The position numbers were made by a program, and so were the translations under genes. Under the pieces are notes generated by a model, which saw nothing but the letters and a program-made list of their open reading frames with translations, had not been told where the DNA came from and made no database searches. Below, piece by piece: positions 46,638 to 55,314 of a DNA stretch of 64,000 bases (the stretch's first letter is position 1; each line of letters begins with the position of its first letter). The stretch is from Prorocentrum cordatum (Eukaryota > Sar > Dinophyceae > Prorocentrales > Prorocentraceae), in assembly GCA_963575745.1 (NCBI GenBank), contig CAUYUJ010007213.1, positions 146,706 to 210,705 of the forward strand, given 5' to 3'.

Positions 46638-46905
46638 GCACGCACACACGCACACGCACACGCACACGCACACGCACACGCACACGCACACGCACACGCA
46701 CACGCACACGCACACGCACACGCACACGCACACGCACACGCACACGCACACACACACACACAAAAAAAAACACACACACACAAAACACACACACACACAA
46801 AACACACACACAAACACACACAAGACACACACACACACAAGAGACACACACACACACAACACACACACACACACGCACACACACACATACAGTGGGCGCT
46901 CCGCT
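46638..46905. repeat. CACGCA then CA microsatellite
   Basis: CACGCA (ACACGC) units to about 46,755, then CA-rich sequence with A-runs to 46,890. Frames give Thr-Arg or Cys-Val repeats and are not genes. Confidence 0.95.
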
Positions 46906-47496
46906 TGGATCTCTTGGATCTGCACTGGAGCCCCTCCAATCGGGGGTGAACAAATCTCCCTTGAGCAAAACGCCCTTTAATTGAAACTGCCAGGGGCACA
47001 CCACGTGCGCACGGCACTGCATTCTGGGTGCACCCCAGCGGGGGGTACATCCAAAAACAGCCGGAACGTATCTGGCGAAGCGCACGTCAACTCGCGGAGC
47101 TGACTGCGGACTGCACCGGCACACTCCGACTGGGCGGCGATGCACGAAACAACTAAACATGGGGGAGCAGCGAGGGCTGCCGAAAAGGGGCCCATCTAAG
47201 GCTCTTAGGGCCCCTAAAGGGGCCCTTTCGGGCCCAGAAGGGAGCCTTCGGGTCAGGAAGAAGTACTTTTCTTCTCCCCCACTCATCGCCCCTACTAATT
47301 CGGGAGCGGCCAAGAGAGGGTGCCCAAGAGGGGGGGTGCAAATCATGACCGGCGGCATGTGCGCGGCCCAGCGGGGGGGCCAGGGACGTAATGAAATTCG
47401 CCGGCCCAACGGGCCAGAGGCGTGCTAAGATCTCCGGTAACTGGTAAACAGTATTTCTAGTTCGCGCGCGCGGGGCGGTCCCTGGGGGTCCCTGGA

Positions 47497-48345
47497 TCAA
47501 AAGTACCCCGAGAGGAGCCCGGGACACGCCAGGGACACGCCCGAGACACGCCCGGGACACTCCCCCAGATCCTCCAGGATCGGCCCAAGAGGGCCCCAAG
47601 AGGCCCCCAACACAATCCAAGAGAGGTCCGAGACGCCCGAAGATCGCTCCACGGCGCCCAAGATGGCCTCCAGACGGCCCAAGACGTCTCCAAGATGACC
47701 CAACAAGCCTCCAAGATGCCCCAAGAGACCTCCAGGAGCACTCCCAAGAGGGCCCCAAGAGGCAAAAATCAATGTTTTTTCTTAGGTTTTGGACAGATTT
47801 GGGCGTTTCAACCTTTTCGGTTCCCCGACGCCCCTAAACGGCTCAAGAGGCCTCCAAGATCGCCCCAAGAGGGCCCAAGAGGCCCTCAAAAGGGCCCCAA
47901 GACGGCCCAAGACGGCTCCAAGACGGCCCCAGAGGCCTCCAAGACGGCCCAAGAGGGCCCCAAGAACGCCCCCAACACGGTCCAAGAGAGGTCCGAGACG
48001 CCCGAAGATCGCTCCACGACGCCCAAGATGGCCTCCGGACGGCCCAAGACGTCTCCAAGATGGCCCAAGAAGCCTCCAAGATGCCCCAAGAGGCCTCCAA
48101 GAGAACTCCCAAGAGGGCCCCAAGAGGCAAAAACCTGTGCTTTTCCTTTGGTGTTGGACAGATTTGGGCGTTTTAACCTTTTCGGTTCCCCGACGCCCCT
48201 AAACGGCTCAAGAGGCCTCCAAGATCGCCCCAAGAGGGCCCAAGAGGCCCCCAAGAGGGCCCCAAGACGGCCCAAGACGGCTCCAAGACGGCCCCAGAGG
48301 CCTCCAGGACGGCCCAAGAGGGCCCCAAGAACGCCCCCAACACTA
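47497..48345. repeat. ~365-bp tandem repeat of CCAAGAGGGCC-type sub-units
   Basis: A block containing TTTTGGACAGATTTGGGCGT and TTTTCGGTTCCCCGACGCCC occurs at about 47,790 and 48,150, with AGAGGCAAAAA at 47,759 and 48,124. The unit is therefore about 365 bp, in one partial and nearly two full copies. Inside each unit GCCCAAGAGGCCCCCAAGA-like 9-18 bp sub-repeats dominate. Frames give Pro-Lys-Arg repeats. No gene. Confidence 0.85.
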
Positions 48346-48559
48346 CACAGCTCCCGACGCCGCAGCTCCACACTGCAAACGACCACTCGGAAAGGCGACC
48401 ACGGTGCGACATTATGGGCCGACGGAATGAGCGAAGCGATAAAATAATTATCCCGGCAAAGCAACCTAACATCGATATGTAGCAGCATAGCTGGAGGCAT
48501 GCAGCAGCAGTAACACTCGCAGTAGTATTAGCAATAAGAGCAGGAAAGATGAAACAGTG

Positions 48560-48700
48560 GTAACAATGAAGTAATAGTTGTAGTTCGGAGTCCTGTAAAA
48601 AGGAGACACTGCTATCAACGCTGGAAATGTGTCAAAACGAGACACTGCTATGAATGGTGGCAGTCGTGTAAAAAGGAGACACTGCTATCAACGCTGGCAA
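48560..48700. repeat. GAGACACTGCTATCAACGCT repeats, left end of cluster 2
   Basis: Three copies of GAGACACTGCTATCAACG or the near-copy ending ATGAATG, about 35-37 bp apart, each preceded by AAAAAG or AAAACGA. The same unit recurs inside the 51.6-52.4 kb array, tying the two ends of the noncoding part of cluster 2 together. Confidence 0.8.
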
Positions 48701-49002
48701 TGAATGATGATGATGAGTGCGATGATGAGTGCGACGATGAGATGATGACTGTCCTTTTTTCAGAGGACCGCGCTGAGGAGCGGCGTGCGAAGCGGAGAAG
48801 CTGCAAAGCGTGCAGGCTGAAAAGCATTGCAGACACGCGCAGGCTGAAAAGCATTCCGCGACACGTGCAGGCTCACCGCGCACAGCTGCACACGAGCGCA
48901 GGCTGAGAAGCACCACGCGCATGCAGGCTGAGAAGCACCACGCGAATGCAGACGGACAGACTGAACAGCACCGCCACAACGCAACCTGCATCTCATGGCT
49001 CC

Positions 49003-49605
49003 TCAAGCTCGCGCAGGCCATCCCAGTTGCTGTCGGGCCTTCGCGCAAGCGATCTTCGTCGCGGCAATCTTGTCCGTGAAGAGCTCGGCGAAGGCCTTGG
49101 CGATCTGTTCCGGGGGGCCGGATTCGATGATGCTCCGGTCAGGCAAGCCGTGGCTCAAGAGTTGGTTGAAGCTTCTGGGGCGCGACAGGCTGACGTAGTA
49201 GGCAAGCCAAATGGACTCCTTCTTGAGTCCTGGCGGAAACGTCCAGTGCACGATGAAGCCTGGGTCCGTCGTCTTGCCCTGGACGCCATGCAGAGTCCCC
49301 TGCTTTTTGGGCAGCACGGTCAACTGCGTCCTGGACACCGCGATGGCCGGGCCACCTGTCTTCGCTTTGAACTTCCAGGGGCGCGCCTGCGGGGTGATCG
49401 CGAGCACTCCGCGCAGGTCGGGGCCGGCAGGCTGAGAAGCACTGCCAGCTGTCACCGGCGCGGCCTTCAAGAAAAGTTCATCGCTGTCATCGATCTTGAC
49501 ATAGACGGCCTTTGGCATGTAGTAGAGTACGACCACACCGTCCGAGACAATGGACGGGCGGCCCTCCACCGGAGGCTCCAGAACGTGCAGCTCTATGCCT
49601 ACCAC
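49003..49605 (-). CDS. Pif1-type helicase, C-terminal exon
   Basis: About 200 codons ending in TGA at 49,003. GTLHGVQGKTTDPGFIVHW and AYYVSLSRPRSFNQLLSHGL match the last two nucleotide-binding/helicase motifs of Pif1/RecD-type superfamily 1 helicases (T-x-H-x-x-QG and YV-x-LSR). They are followed by LPDRSIIESGPPEQIAKAF, which I remember from multi-copy dinoflagellate helicases. The frame starts without ATG. A CATCAG acceptor just upstream (near 49,620) suggests a 3' exon; the Walker A part is not found in the window. One tag encodes GSASQPAG at 49,426. Such helicases are carried by Helitrons and other large elements. Confidence 0.7.
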   Translation of the reverse strand: MVGIELHVLEPPVEGRPSIVSDGVVVLYYMPKAVYVKIDDSDELFLKAAPVTAGSASQPAGPDLRGVLAITPQARPWKFKAKTGGPAIAVSRTQLTVLPKKQGTLHGVQGKTTDPGFIVHWTFPPGLKKESIWLAYYVSLSRPRSFNQLLSHGLPDRSIIESGPPEQIAKAFAELFTDKIAATKIACAKARQQLGWPARA

Positions 49606-49619
49606 TTTGCCTGGCGCGC

Positions 49620-49800
49620 CTGATGGTAGTAGTGGTAACAGTGAAGTAGTAGTTGTATTTGGCGGGAGTGAACGAGTGAAGTGTAGTTGTAGTGGGTGTG
49701 GTGGTAACAGCGAAGTGAAGTATAGTTGGAGTGGGTGGATGGCAGTAGTGGTGACAGTGAAGTGTAGTTGCAGTGGGTGTAGTGGTAACAGTCAAATACG
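49620..49800. repeat. AGTGGTAACAGTGAAGTG tandem repeat
   Basis: Four degenerate units of about 40-60 bp built on GTAGTGGTAACAGTGAAGT and GTAGTTGTAGTGGGTG. A stray copy lies at 48,550-48,590. They sit in the presumed intron upstream of the helicase exon. Confidence 0.8.
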
Positions 49801-50355
49801 GCGGATGCCTTGGAGAAGGAATCAGTGGGTCGGCCGTGGGTATGGCCGCCGCCACATCGGACAAGTGCTCGGCGAAACCATTGATGATGTTGATGCGATG
49901 ATTGAGGACGATGATGGGATGATGACCGCGCTAGTTTGATTTTTTCCCTGTCCTTCTCGGCTCCCAACCAACACTCCGAAGACATGTCGCAAACGGAAGA
50001 GGAGCGCACTGAGGAGCGGCGTGTGAAGCGGACAGCCGGCACAACCTGCAGGCTGAGAAGCACCGCGGAAGGTCGCAGGCTGAGAAGCACGGCGACCGCG
50101 CGAGTGCAGGCTGAGGCTCAGGCTAGCATCGAGGAGGCGCAGGCTGAGAAGCACCGCGCGAGTGCAGGCTGAGAAGCACCACGCGATTGCAGGGCACGGC
50201 ATTGCGTGTCACATGAGTGCAGGCTGAGAAGCACCACATCTCGTTTGCCAGAGATCACTCCCAGGTTATTTGATCCCGCAACACCAGCCACGGCGTAGCT
50301 GCCACAGGGGCCGCAGATAGCAACGGTTCGGTCACCCAATTGGCGTTCCGGTGAG

Positions 50356-51462
50356 TCACAATTCGCGCGTGGCTCCACGAGCCTGTGCATCGCGTGTTGC
50401 GGGGCACCAGTGCGCTAGCGCGATTTGCGGGGCACCACTGTAGGTGTTGTTGCCGTAGCAGAAGACGGCCTCTGGAGCCCAGTGCGGATTCCAGCGGACA
50501 GCGTAGACCCTGTGGACGCCATTGCGGATGACGTCGCGCGCACCTTCGATATGTGCCACCCATCGAAGCCAGTCAAATGCTGAGCCATCGGTGATGTCAA
50601 CAGCACCTGGGGCAGTCTCGCCATGGTGGTAGTGCAACAGCGATTGGAGAGCGGCGCTGGCTTCGTCGCGGCCCACAGTCTGGCGCGAGCAGGCTGCCTC
50701 TTGCAGGTGCTCCTGTGTGAAGAGCAGTGGGGCATCACCGCCAGTCTCGGCAGGCTGAGCAGCGCCACCGTCAGGCACGGCAGTCTGAGCAGCGCCGCCA
50801 CGAGGAACATGAGGCTGAGCAGCGCCAGGCTCAGGCACGGCAGGCTGAGCAACGGCGCGTGGTGGACCGACATAGGTGGGCTCATCGGGTCGGCCGTTCT
50901 TATGGTAATGCAGGCGCATGGCTGAACCGTCTGCACGACGGAACTCGAAGAAGTGCCTGCCGTGGCCATCCGTGTTGGAGTAGTTAGGGTCACGCTCTGT
51001 CTCGATGATGCGAAAGAGAACCTGGGCGATGCCCTGCCCGATTATGCGCTCAGCGAAACCCGGAGCGGCAGACCGAAGCAGTTGCTTCCAGTCGTAGGAC
51101 GGGTCGTTTGTTACGTCTTTGAACGACAAGTTGTTGACAATGCACTCGGCGCGCAGCGCGCGCTGCCACTGGCAGGCGGTCTTGCCGCCCATCCCTGGTG
51201 TACGGCGGATGTCTTCGAGGTGAGCCTGCTCAAAGACCACGTCGACACCTGGCTGAGGAGTCGGTGCGGGCGGATCCGGCAGAATCTCCCACGGGCCATC
51301 GCACGGGGCCGGGGGTGGCGGGGGCGATGCCTTGCCGCGTGCTGGCATTGTGACATTGCTCCTCGGGGTGGCCAAGTCTTTCTTCTCCATGGTGGGAACG
51401 ACCGCGGGTAAAAACCTCCTGGTCACACCTTTTTTCGTTTTCAAAAGGAATTTCTTCACCAT
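50356..51462 (-). CDS. Cluster 2 protein with two WLxxVA-like segments, intact
   Basis: ATG 51,462 (MVKKFLLKTKKGV, a basic N-terminus) to TGA 50,356, 368 codons without a break. After a Pro-rich linker comes YDWKQLLRSAAPGFAERIIG, followed by DGHGRHFFEFRRADGSAMRL. After four loose tag copies (GAAQPA-type, residues about 225-265) comes FDWLRWVAHIEGARDVIRNG. The two DW...I.(G/N)G segments look like a duplicated domain. They resemble PWSWLEMVAQMDGP and FVLIRDDGSGIRVHP of the cluster 1 gene at 27,678-28,843. No function is known to me. A complete hairpin tag (51,495) lies in the 5' leader. Confidence 0.6.
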   Translation of the reverse strand: MVKKFLLKTKKGVTRRFLPAVVPTMEKKDLATPRSNVTMPARGKASPPPPPAPCDGPWEILPDPPAPTPQPGVDVVFEQAHLEDIRRTPGMGGKTACQWQRALRAECIVNNLSFKDVTNDPSYDWKQLLRSAAPGFAERIIGQGIAQVLFRIIETERDPNYSNTDGHGRHFFEFRRADGSAMRLHYHKNGRPDEPTYVGPPRAVAQPAVPEPGAAQPHVPRGGAAQTAVPDGGAAQPAETGGDAPLLFTQEHLQEAACSRQTVGRDEASAALQSLLHYHHGETAPGAVDITDGSAFDWLRWVAHIEGARDVIRNGVHRVYAVRWNPHWAPEAVFCYGNNTYSGAPQIALAHWCPATRDAQARGATREL

Positions 51463-51599
51463 GGCTACTACGCCGAGGAGCGCCAGGAAGAACCACGCAG
51501 GCTGAGAAGCACCGCGCCACGTGGTCACACGGCGCAAGGCATGTACAGAACAGGACAGCTCTAAGCAAAATGGCTACGAGGAGGTTAAGGATGATGATG

Positions 51600-52440
51600 A
51601 TGGTGATGATAGGAAACCCGGTATCAGCGAGTTGATGTACAATGAGGTGTCCGCAAACGAGACACTGCTATCAACGCTGTTATAACTAACCACAAACGAG
51701 ACACTGCTATCAACGCTTGCACAATTAAAAAGAAACGCTGGCATTGACACTACTAGCAATACCAATGTGGAGTTTAAACGAGGCACTGCCATCAACCGAT
51801 TCAACTTCCAATAAAAGAAGATCACACATGATTTCCGTCTGAAGTGACCCATGGCTATCAATACGAGAAGTCTCTGCGAACTATGCACTTCTGGCGACCG
51901 CCGCGCACACGCGTGCAGGAAATCGTTGATGATGATAGTGATAATGGAGTGGGGGCCAGTAATGAAGATACACTGCTGTGCATTCACTTGCTGCGAAAAG
52001 GAAACTCTGTATGAATGAGTTGATATATAATGAGTTGTCCACAAACGAGACACTGCTATCAACGCTTGTATAATTTAGAAGAAACGCTGCTATCGACACT
52101 TCCACCAATACTAAAGTTGTCTTTAAACGAGTCACTGCCATGAACGGATTCAACTACAGTGTAACGAAAGGAACTGCAGGCTGAGAAGCACCGCAGGCCA
52201 ACGTGAACCAGTCATGGTAATGAGGATGAGTGAAATAAATCTGCGATGATGATAGCGATCATGAAGTCGGTTGTAGGAACCCACATTTGTAGTAACCAAC
52301 ATACACTGGTATGCATTCACTTATGGTGAAAGGAAACTCGGCATCAGTGAGTTGATATACAATGAGTTGTCCGCAAACGAGACACTGCTATCAACGTTTT
52401 TAGAACGAAGCGTCCCCATCAGAACACTGTTATCAACTGA
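51600..52440. repeat. Three degenerate ~340-390 bp tandem units, AT-richer
   Basis: GAGTTGATATACAATGAG followed by TCCGCAAACGAGACACTGCT recurs at about 51,633, 52,019 and 52,352. Each unit also has TTTAAACGAG(G/T)CACTGCCAT and GATGATAGTGAT-like parts. The DNA is clearly AT-richer than its surroundings and has no ORF. The shared 20-mer links it to 48.6 kb. One hairpin tag lies inside (52,174). Confidence 0.8.
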
Positions 52441-52549
52441 ATGTACACCGATGTGTTCGACGACTGCGCATGTAATGATGTGGCGATATACAGACTGAGC
52501 CCTTCGTGAATGCATACATGTTTTTCTGACGCCTACAAACGGCGCTGAC

Positions 52550-52990
52550 GTGCGTGAGAAAATTGTCCGCGCAGCAAAAGCCGGCGAAGCGTGCGGGAGC
52601 TCGCATGCTGAGACAGACTACGTCTGCAGACCGCCAGCTGCAAAAGGTTGCGAGCGGTTCTTGGAAGATGTTTACGGAACGGAGCTACGGCGTCTGAAAA
52701 CATTGGCATCGAAGCGAAGAGCCTCGGAGCCCTGCAGCCTGAGAAACACCGCAGGAACTCGCATACTGAAAAGGAATGCATTGCAAACCGCACGTTGCGA
52801 ACCCTGCAGGCTGAGAAGCACCGCAGGATGTCGCATGCTGAAAAGCACTTGTACTGCAGAGCGCAGGCTGCGAAACCTGCAGGCTGAGAAGCACCGCAGG
52901 AACTCGCATGCTTTCGAACACTACTGCTCGAGACCGCAGCTGGAGAGCGGCAGACCGCAGGCTGAGAAGCACCGCGGGCAGGGAGACTTG
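52550..52990. other. Hairpin-dense stretch just past the EEP stop codon
   Basis: Four complete hairpin tags lie within about 250 bp (52,731, 52,803, 52,876, 52,955), along with several looser copies (such as ATGCTGAAAAGC). This is directly downstream of the 731-codon EEP gene on the minus strand, so it would be its 3' UTR. No ORF stands out. Confidence 0.6.
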
Positions 52991-52996
52991 CAAAAC

Positions 52997-55192
52997 TCAG
53001 ATGTCCTGATCGTCTTGGAGGAAGTCACGCCAGTCCGGCGGCTGCCAAGAATCGATGATGCGCCTGGAGCCACCGCCCGTGCTGCCGCCGATGTCAAGGT
53101 AGTCGCCTCCGGCCCTGCGCAGACGGCCGTGCCCCAACGCCAGAATCGCTTGGTTGCGGATTTGAAGCAGCTCTCCGCTCTCAAACATCTGCAACACGTC
53201 CAGCTGCCTGCGCGTGAAGTTCGGCTTTGGCTGGCCAGCCTGGGCAGACGGAAGAGCGCCGACACGACGGACCTCTTCGCGATGGCGGGAAAGCCGCTCC
53301 CCCTCGTTGTAGCGCGCGATGGCTTCGGCCTTCTGGTGGTGCAGACGGCGCCGCTGTTCCCGCAGAGCTTCCTCGGGAACTGCTGTATCACGGCCCTCAC
53401 TGTGATCAGCTTGCAACGCTTGCGTTAGCCAATCAACGTCGAAGCGCCCTGAGAAGGCCAGCACCTCCCAGATCTGTTTGGTACCGGCCACACGTTGCAA
53501 ATGGCGATGCCACCGCTTACGCTTCTGGTCTTTCACAAACTTGGCGACGCTACCCAGACCTGCACCCTTGGCCTGGCCACCTTTTCCCGCAGGCTGAGAA
53601 GCACCGTGAGAACCTTTCTTACCGCCTGGCCCTTTGTTAGGACCCTGCGGAACCGCATGGCCCCCTTGTGGCGCAGACTTGCCTTTCGCTTTTCCCTTTT
53701 CGATATCCCGTTCCTGAAGCGCACGCTGCTGCCGCGACTGCTCGTACTGGTCGCGAGCTACTCTGACCAATTCCTGGCGCTCAGGCTCCGTGAGAACGTA
53801 GCGCATGTCGTCGATGTTCTTGCTCCGCAGAAAGTCATGTCGAAGCTTAAGGACAGAGAGAATGGCTCGGCCAGTCTCCTCCTGAGACGCAAAGGCCGCG
53901 TCATATTCCGAGCCAGGCTGAGGAGCGCCAGCTGGATCAGTGTCCGCTGGCTCCGTGGACTTCCTCTTTTTGAAAAGCAAGAGACTGAGATGAAAGAGGA
54001 CTTTCGGATCGTACTCCTCGTCGTACCTTTCGTCCCAAAGCTGCCTCAGCTCCCTGTGCAAGTCGTTCGCGCGATTTTGAACGACATCCTCGACGTAGTC
54101 GGGATCAGCCGGTGAAGTCGGTGAAAGCGGAGGAGTAGAACGTGGCGACCGATCCCAATGCACAGAAGACTCGGCGTCCGCCTGTACGCTGACGTCGGCG
54201 TCGGAGACGTTTTCGACGACAATCTTCCGCGTCTTGCTCTCCCCAGGCTGAGAAGCACCAGGGAGAGTGAGCACAACCGCCACCGCATCGCGTGCGTCGT
54301 TGCGCATGCCACGATCCGTAAAAGACGCGCCAACGGCAATGGAGCAGAAACGGGCGACTGCTCCGCAGACCGCGACGTGGTCGCCTTTGAGGTCGGCCGG
54401 AGTGGCATGGACCTCCCAGAGCTTCTCGTCGTTCTGCTGGCGCTGGTAAGCCTCCCGCGCCTCCTGGAAAGTCAGGTTGTCGTCGCCGACTACAAGCAGA
54501 ACGACTGGCACGTGCGGCTCCGAAGCATTGAGAATCTGAGCCATGCAGTCCAGGTGCAAGCGGAGATGGCGAACTGTCCGCTTTCGAGTCTGGATGGTCG
54601 GCGGTTTCTTGCCGCACACGATGTGCATGTTGGCGATCACCACGTGGAACTTGTCATGGCCTGGTTTGTTCACCTCAAAATGTGAAATAACAGCATCAAT
54701 CTCTCGGCCGCTAGGAGGCCTGTAAACTTTGCTGTCTTCGCACAGAGTCAGTTCCGCAGGCTGAGAAGCACCGCGGAAGCCCCAGAGAGTCAAGTAGTTG
54801 TCGACCTCCGAGAAGCGAATGCCATCACCGAAAGGCTTACTGAGGATCTCTGTCACGTTGATCCCTGCTCGGCGAAAGCCTTCACGGAACGCACCGACCT
54901 CGCAGCCACAGACAATATCAGCATCAGCGGTCTCCACTATCGTGGCGCACACCCTTCCGAAGTTAGCGCAGTGAGTGGCCGCCTGCTTACCAGTCATCAT
55001 GCCCTGCTCGAACCCGAAATTGAACGAGGCGACCGTGAAAGACGCAGGCTGCACAGCGCCAGAACCAGGCGTCTGTCCACCTTCCTCCGCAGGCTGAGAA
55101 GCACCGCGAGGCGGCGACACTTCGGACGAGCCTCGCGGAGCAGAGGCTGCGGATGAACGTTCGATATGGGGGTACGGCCAGGGGAACGCCAT
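52997..55192 (-). CDS. EEP-superfamily nuclease-like protein, 731 codons, intact
   Basis: ATG 55,192 to TGA 52,997 without a break. Residues about 53-307 follow the endonuclease/exonuclease/phosphatase layout: FTVASFNFG (first strand), DADIVCGCEVG (Glu about 98), HVVIANMHIVCG (about 183-194), VVLLVVGDDNL (GDDN in place of GDxN, about 236-239) and DRGMRNDARDAVAVVL near the end of the fold. It has no clear final catalytic His, so activity is uncertain. The C-terminal half is helical and basic (LFHLSLLLFKKRKS, a Lys/Gly-rich linker, KFVKDQKRKRWHRHLQRV). I remember similar multi-copy dinoflagellate proteins. Tags are translated as GASQP near residues 30, 141 and 312 and again in the linker. Confidence 0.75.
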   Translation of the reverse strand: MAFPWPYPHIERSSAASAPRGSSEVSPPRGASQPAEEGGQTPGSGAVQPASFTVASFNFGFEQGMMTGKQAATHCANFGRVCATIVETADADIVCGCEVGAFREGFRRAGINVTEILSKPFGDGIRFSEVDNYLTLWGFRGASQPAELTLCEDSKVYRPPSGREIDAVISHFEVNKPGHDKFHVVIANMHIVCGKKPPTIQTRKRTVRHLRLHLDCMAQILNASEPHVPVVLLVVGDDNLTFQEAREAYQRQQNDEKLWEVHATPADLKGDHVAVCGAVARFCSIAVGASFTDRGMRNDARDAVAVVLTLPGASQPGESKTRKIVVENVSDADVSVQADAESSVHWDRSPRSTPPLSPTSPADPDYVEDVVQNRANDLHRELRQLWDERYDEEYDPKVLFHLSLLLFKKRKSTEPADTDPAGAPQPGSEYDAAFASQEETGRAILSVLKLRHDFLRSKNIDDMRYVLTEPERQELVRVARDQYEQSRQQRALQERDIEKGKAKGKSAPQGGHAVPQGPNKGPGGKKGSHGASQPAGKGGQAKGAGLGSVAKFVKDQKRKRWHRHLQRVAGTKQIWEVLAFSGRFDVDWLTQALQADHSEGRDTAVPEEALREQRRRLHHQKAEAIARYNEGERLSRHREEVRRVGALPSAQAGQPKPNFTRRQLDVLQMFESGELLQIRNQAILALGHGRLRRAGGDYLDIGGSTGGGSRRIIDSWQPPDWRDFLQDDQDI

Positions 55193-55314
55193 TGCAATCG
55201 AAACTCAGTGGACTGCAGTGAATGAATGCAGTGGCACGATTGAATGCAGTGGACTGCAGTGTCACTAGCAAGTCCTGAACCAAACACGGCTGTGGCGGAA
55301 GGACAATGAAGCGT

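Larger units (their letters stand above)
48794..55115. repeat. Cluster 2 hairpin tag: conserved 15-nt loop, covarying stems, ~25 copies
   Basis: The loop AGGCTGAGAAGCACC is nearly constant, but the closing stems differ and stay complementary. They are GGCA/TGCC (49,426), GGTCGC/GCGACC (50,071), GCGC/GCGC (50,137), CTGC/GCAG (52,174), CCTGC/GCAGG (52,731, 52,803, 52,876), CCGC/GCGG (52,955), CTCTCCC/GGGAGAG (54,237) and TTCCGC/GCGGAA (54,752). All copies have the loop on the plus strand. On the coding strand it reads Gly-Ala-Ser-Gln-Pro, Cys-Phe-Ser-Ala-Cys or Leu-Leu-Ser-Leu, with no stop; the reverse orientation would carry TGA in one frame. A looser form (AGGCTGAGCAGCGCC) occurs four times at 50,745-50,850. 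Confidence 0.92.

Noticed and set aside
46624-47409. Cys/Val-repeat ORF
   Set aside because: It is a translation of the CACGCA/CA microsatellite.
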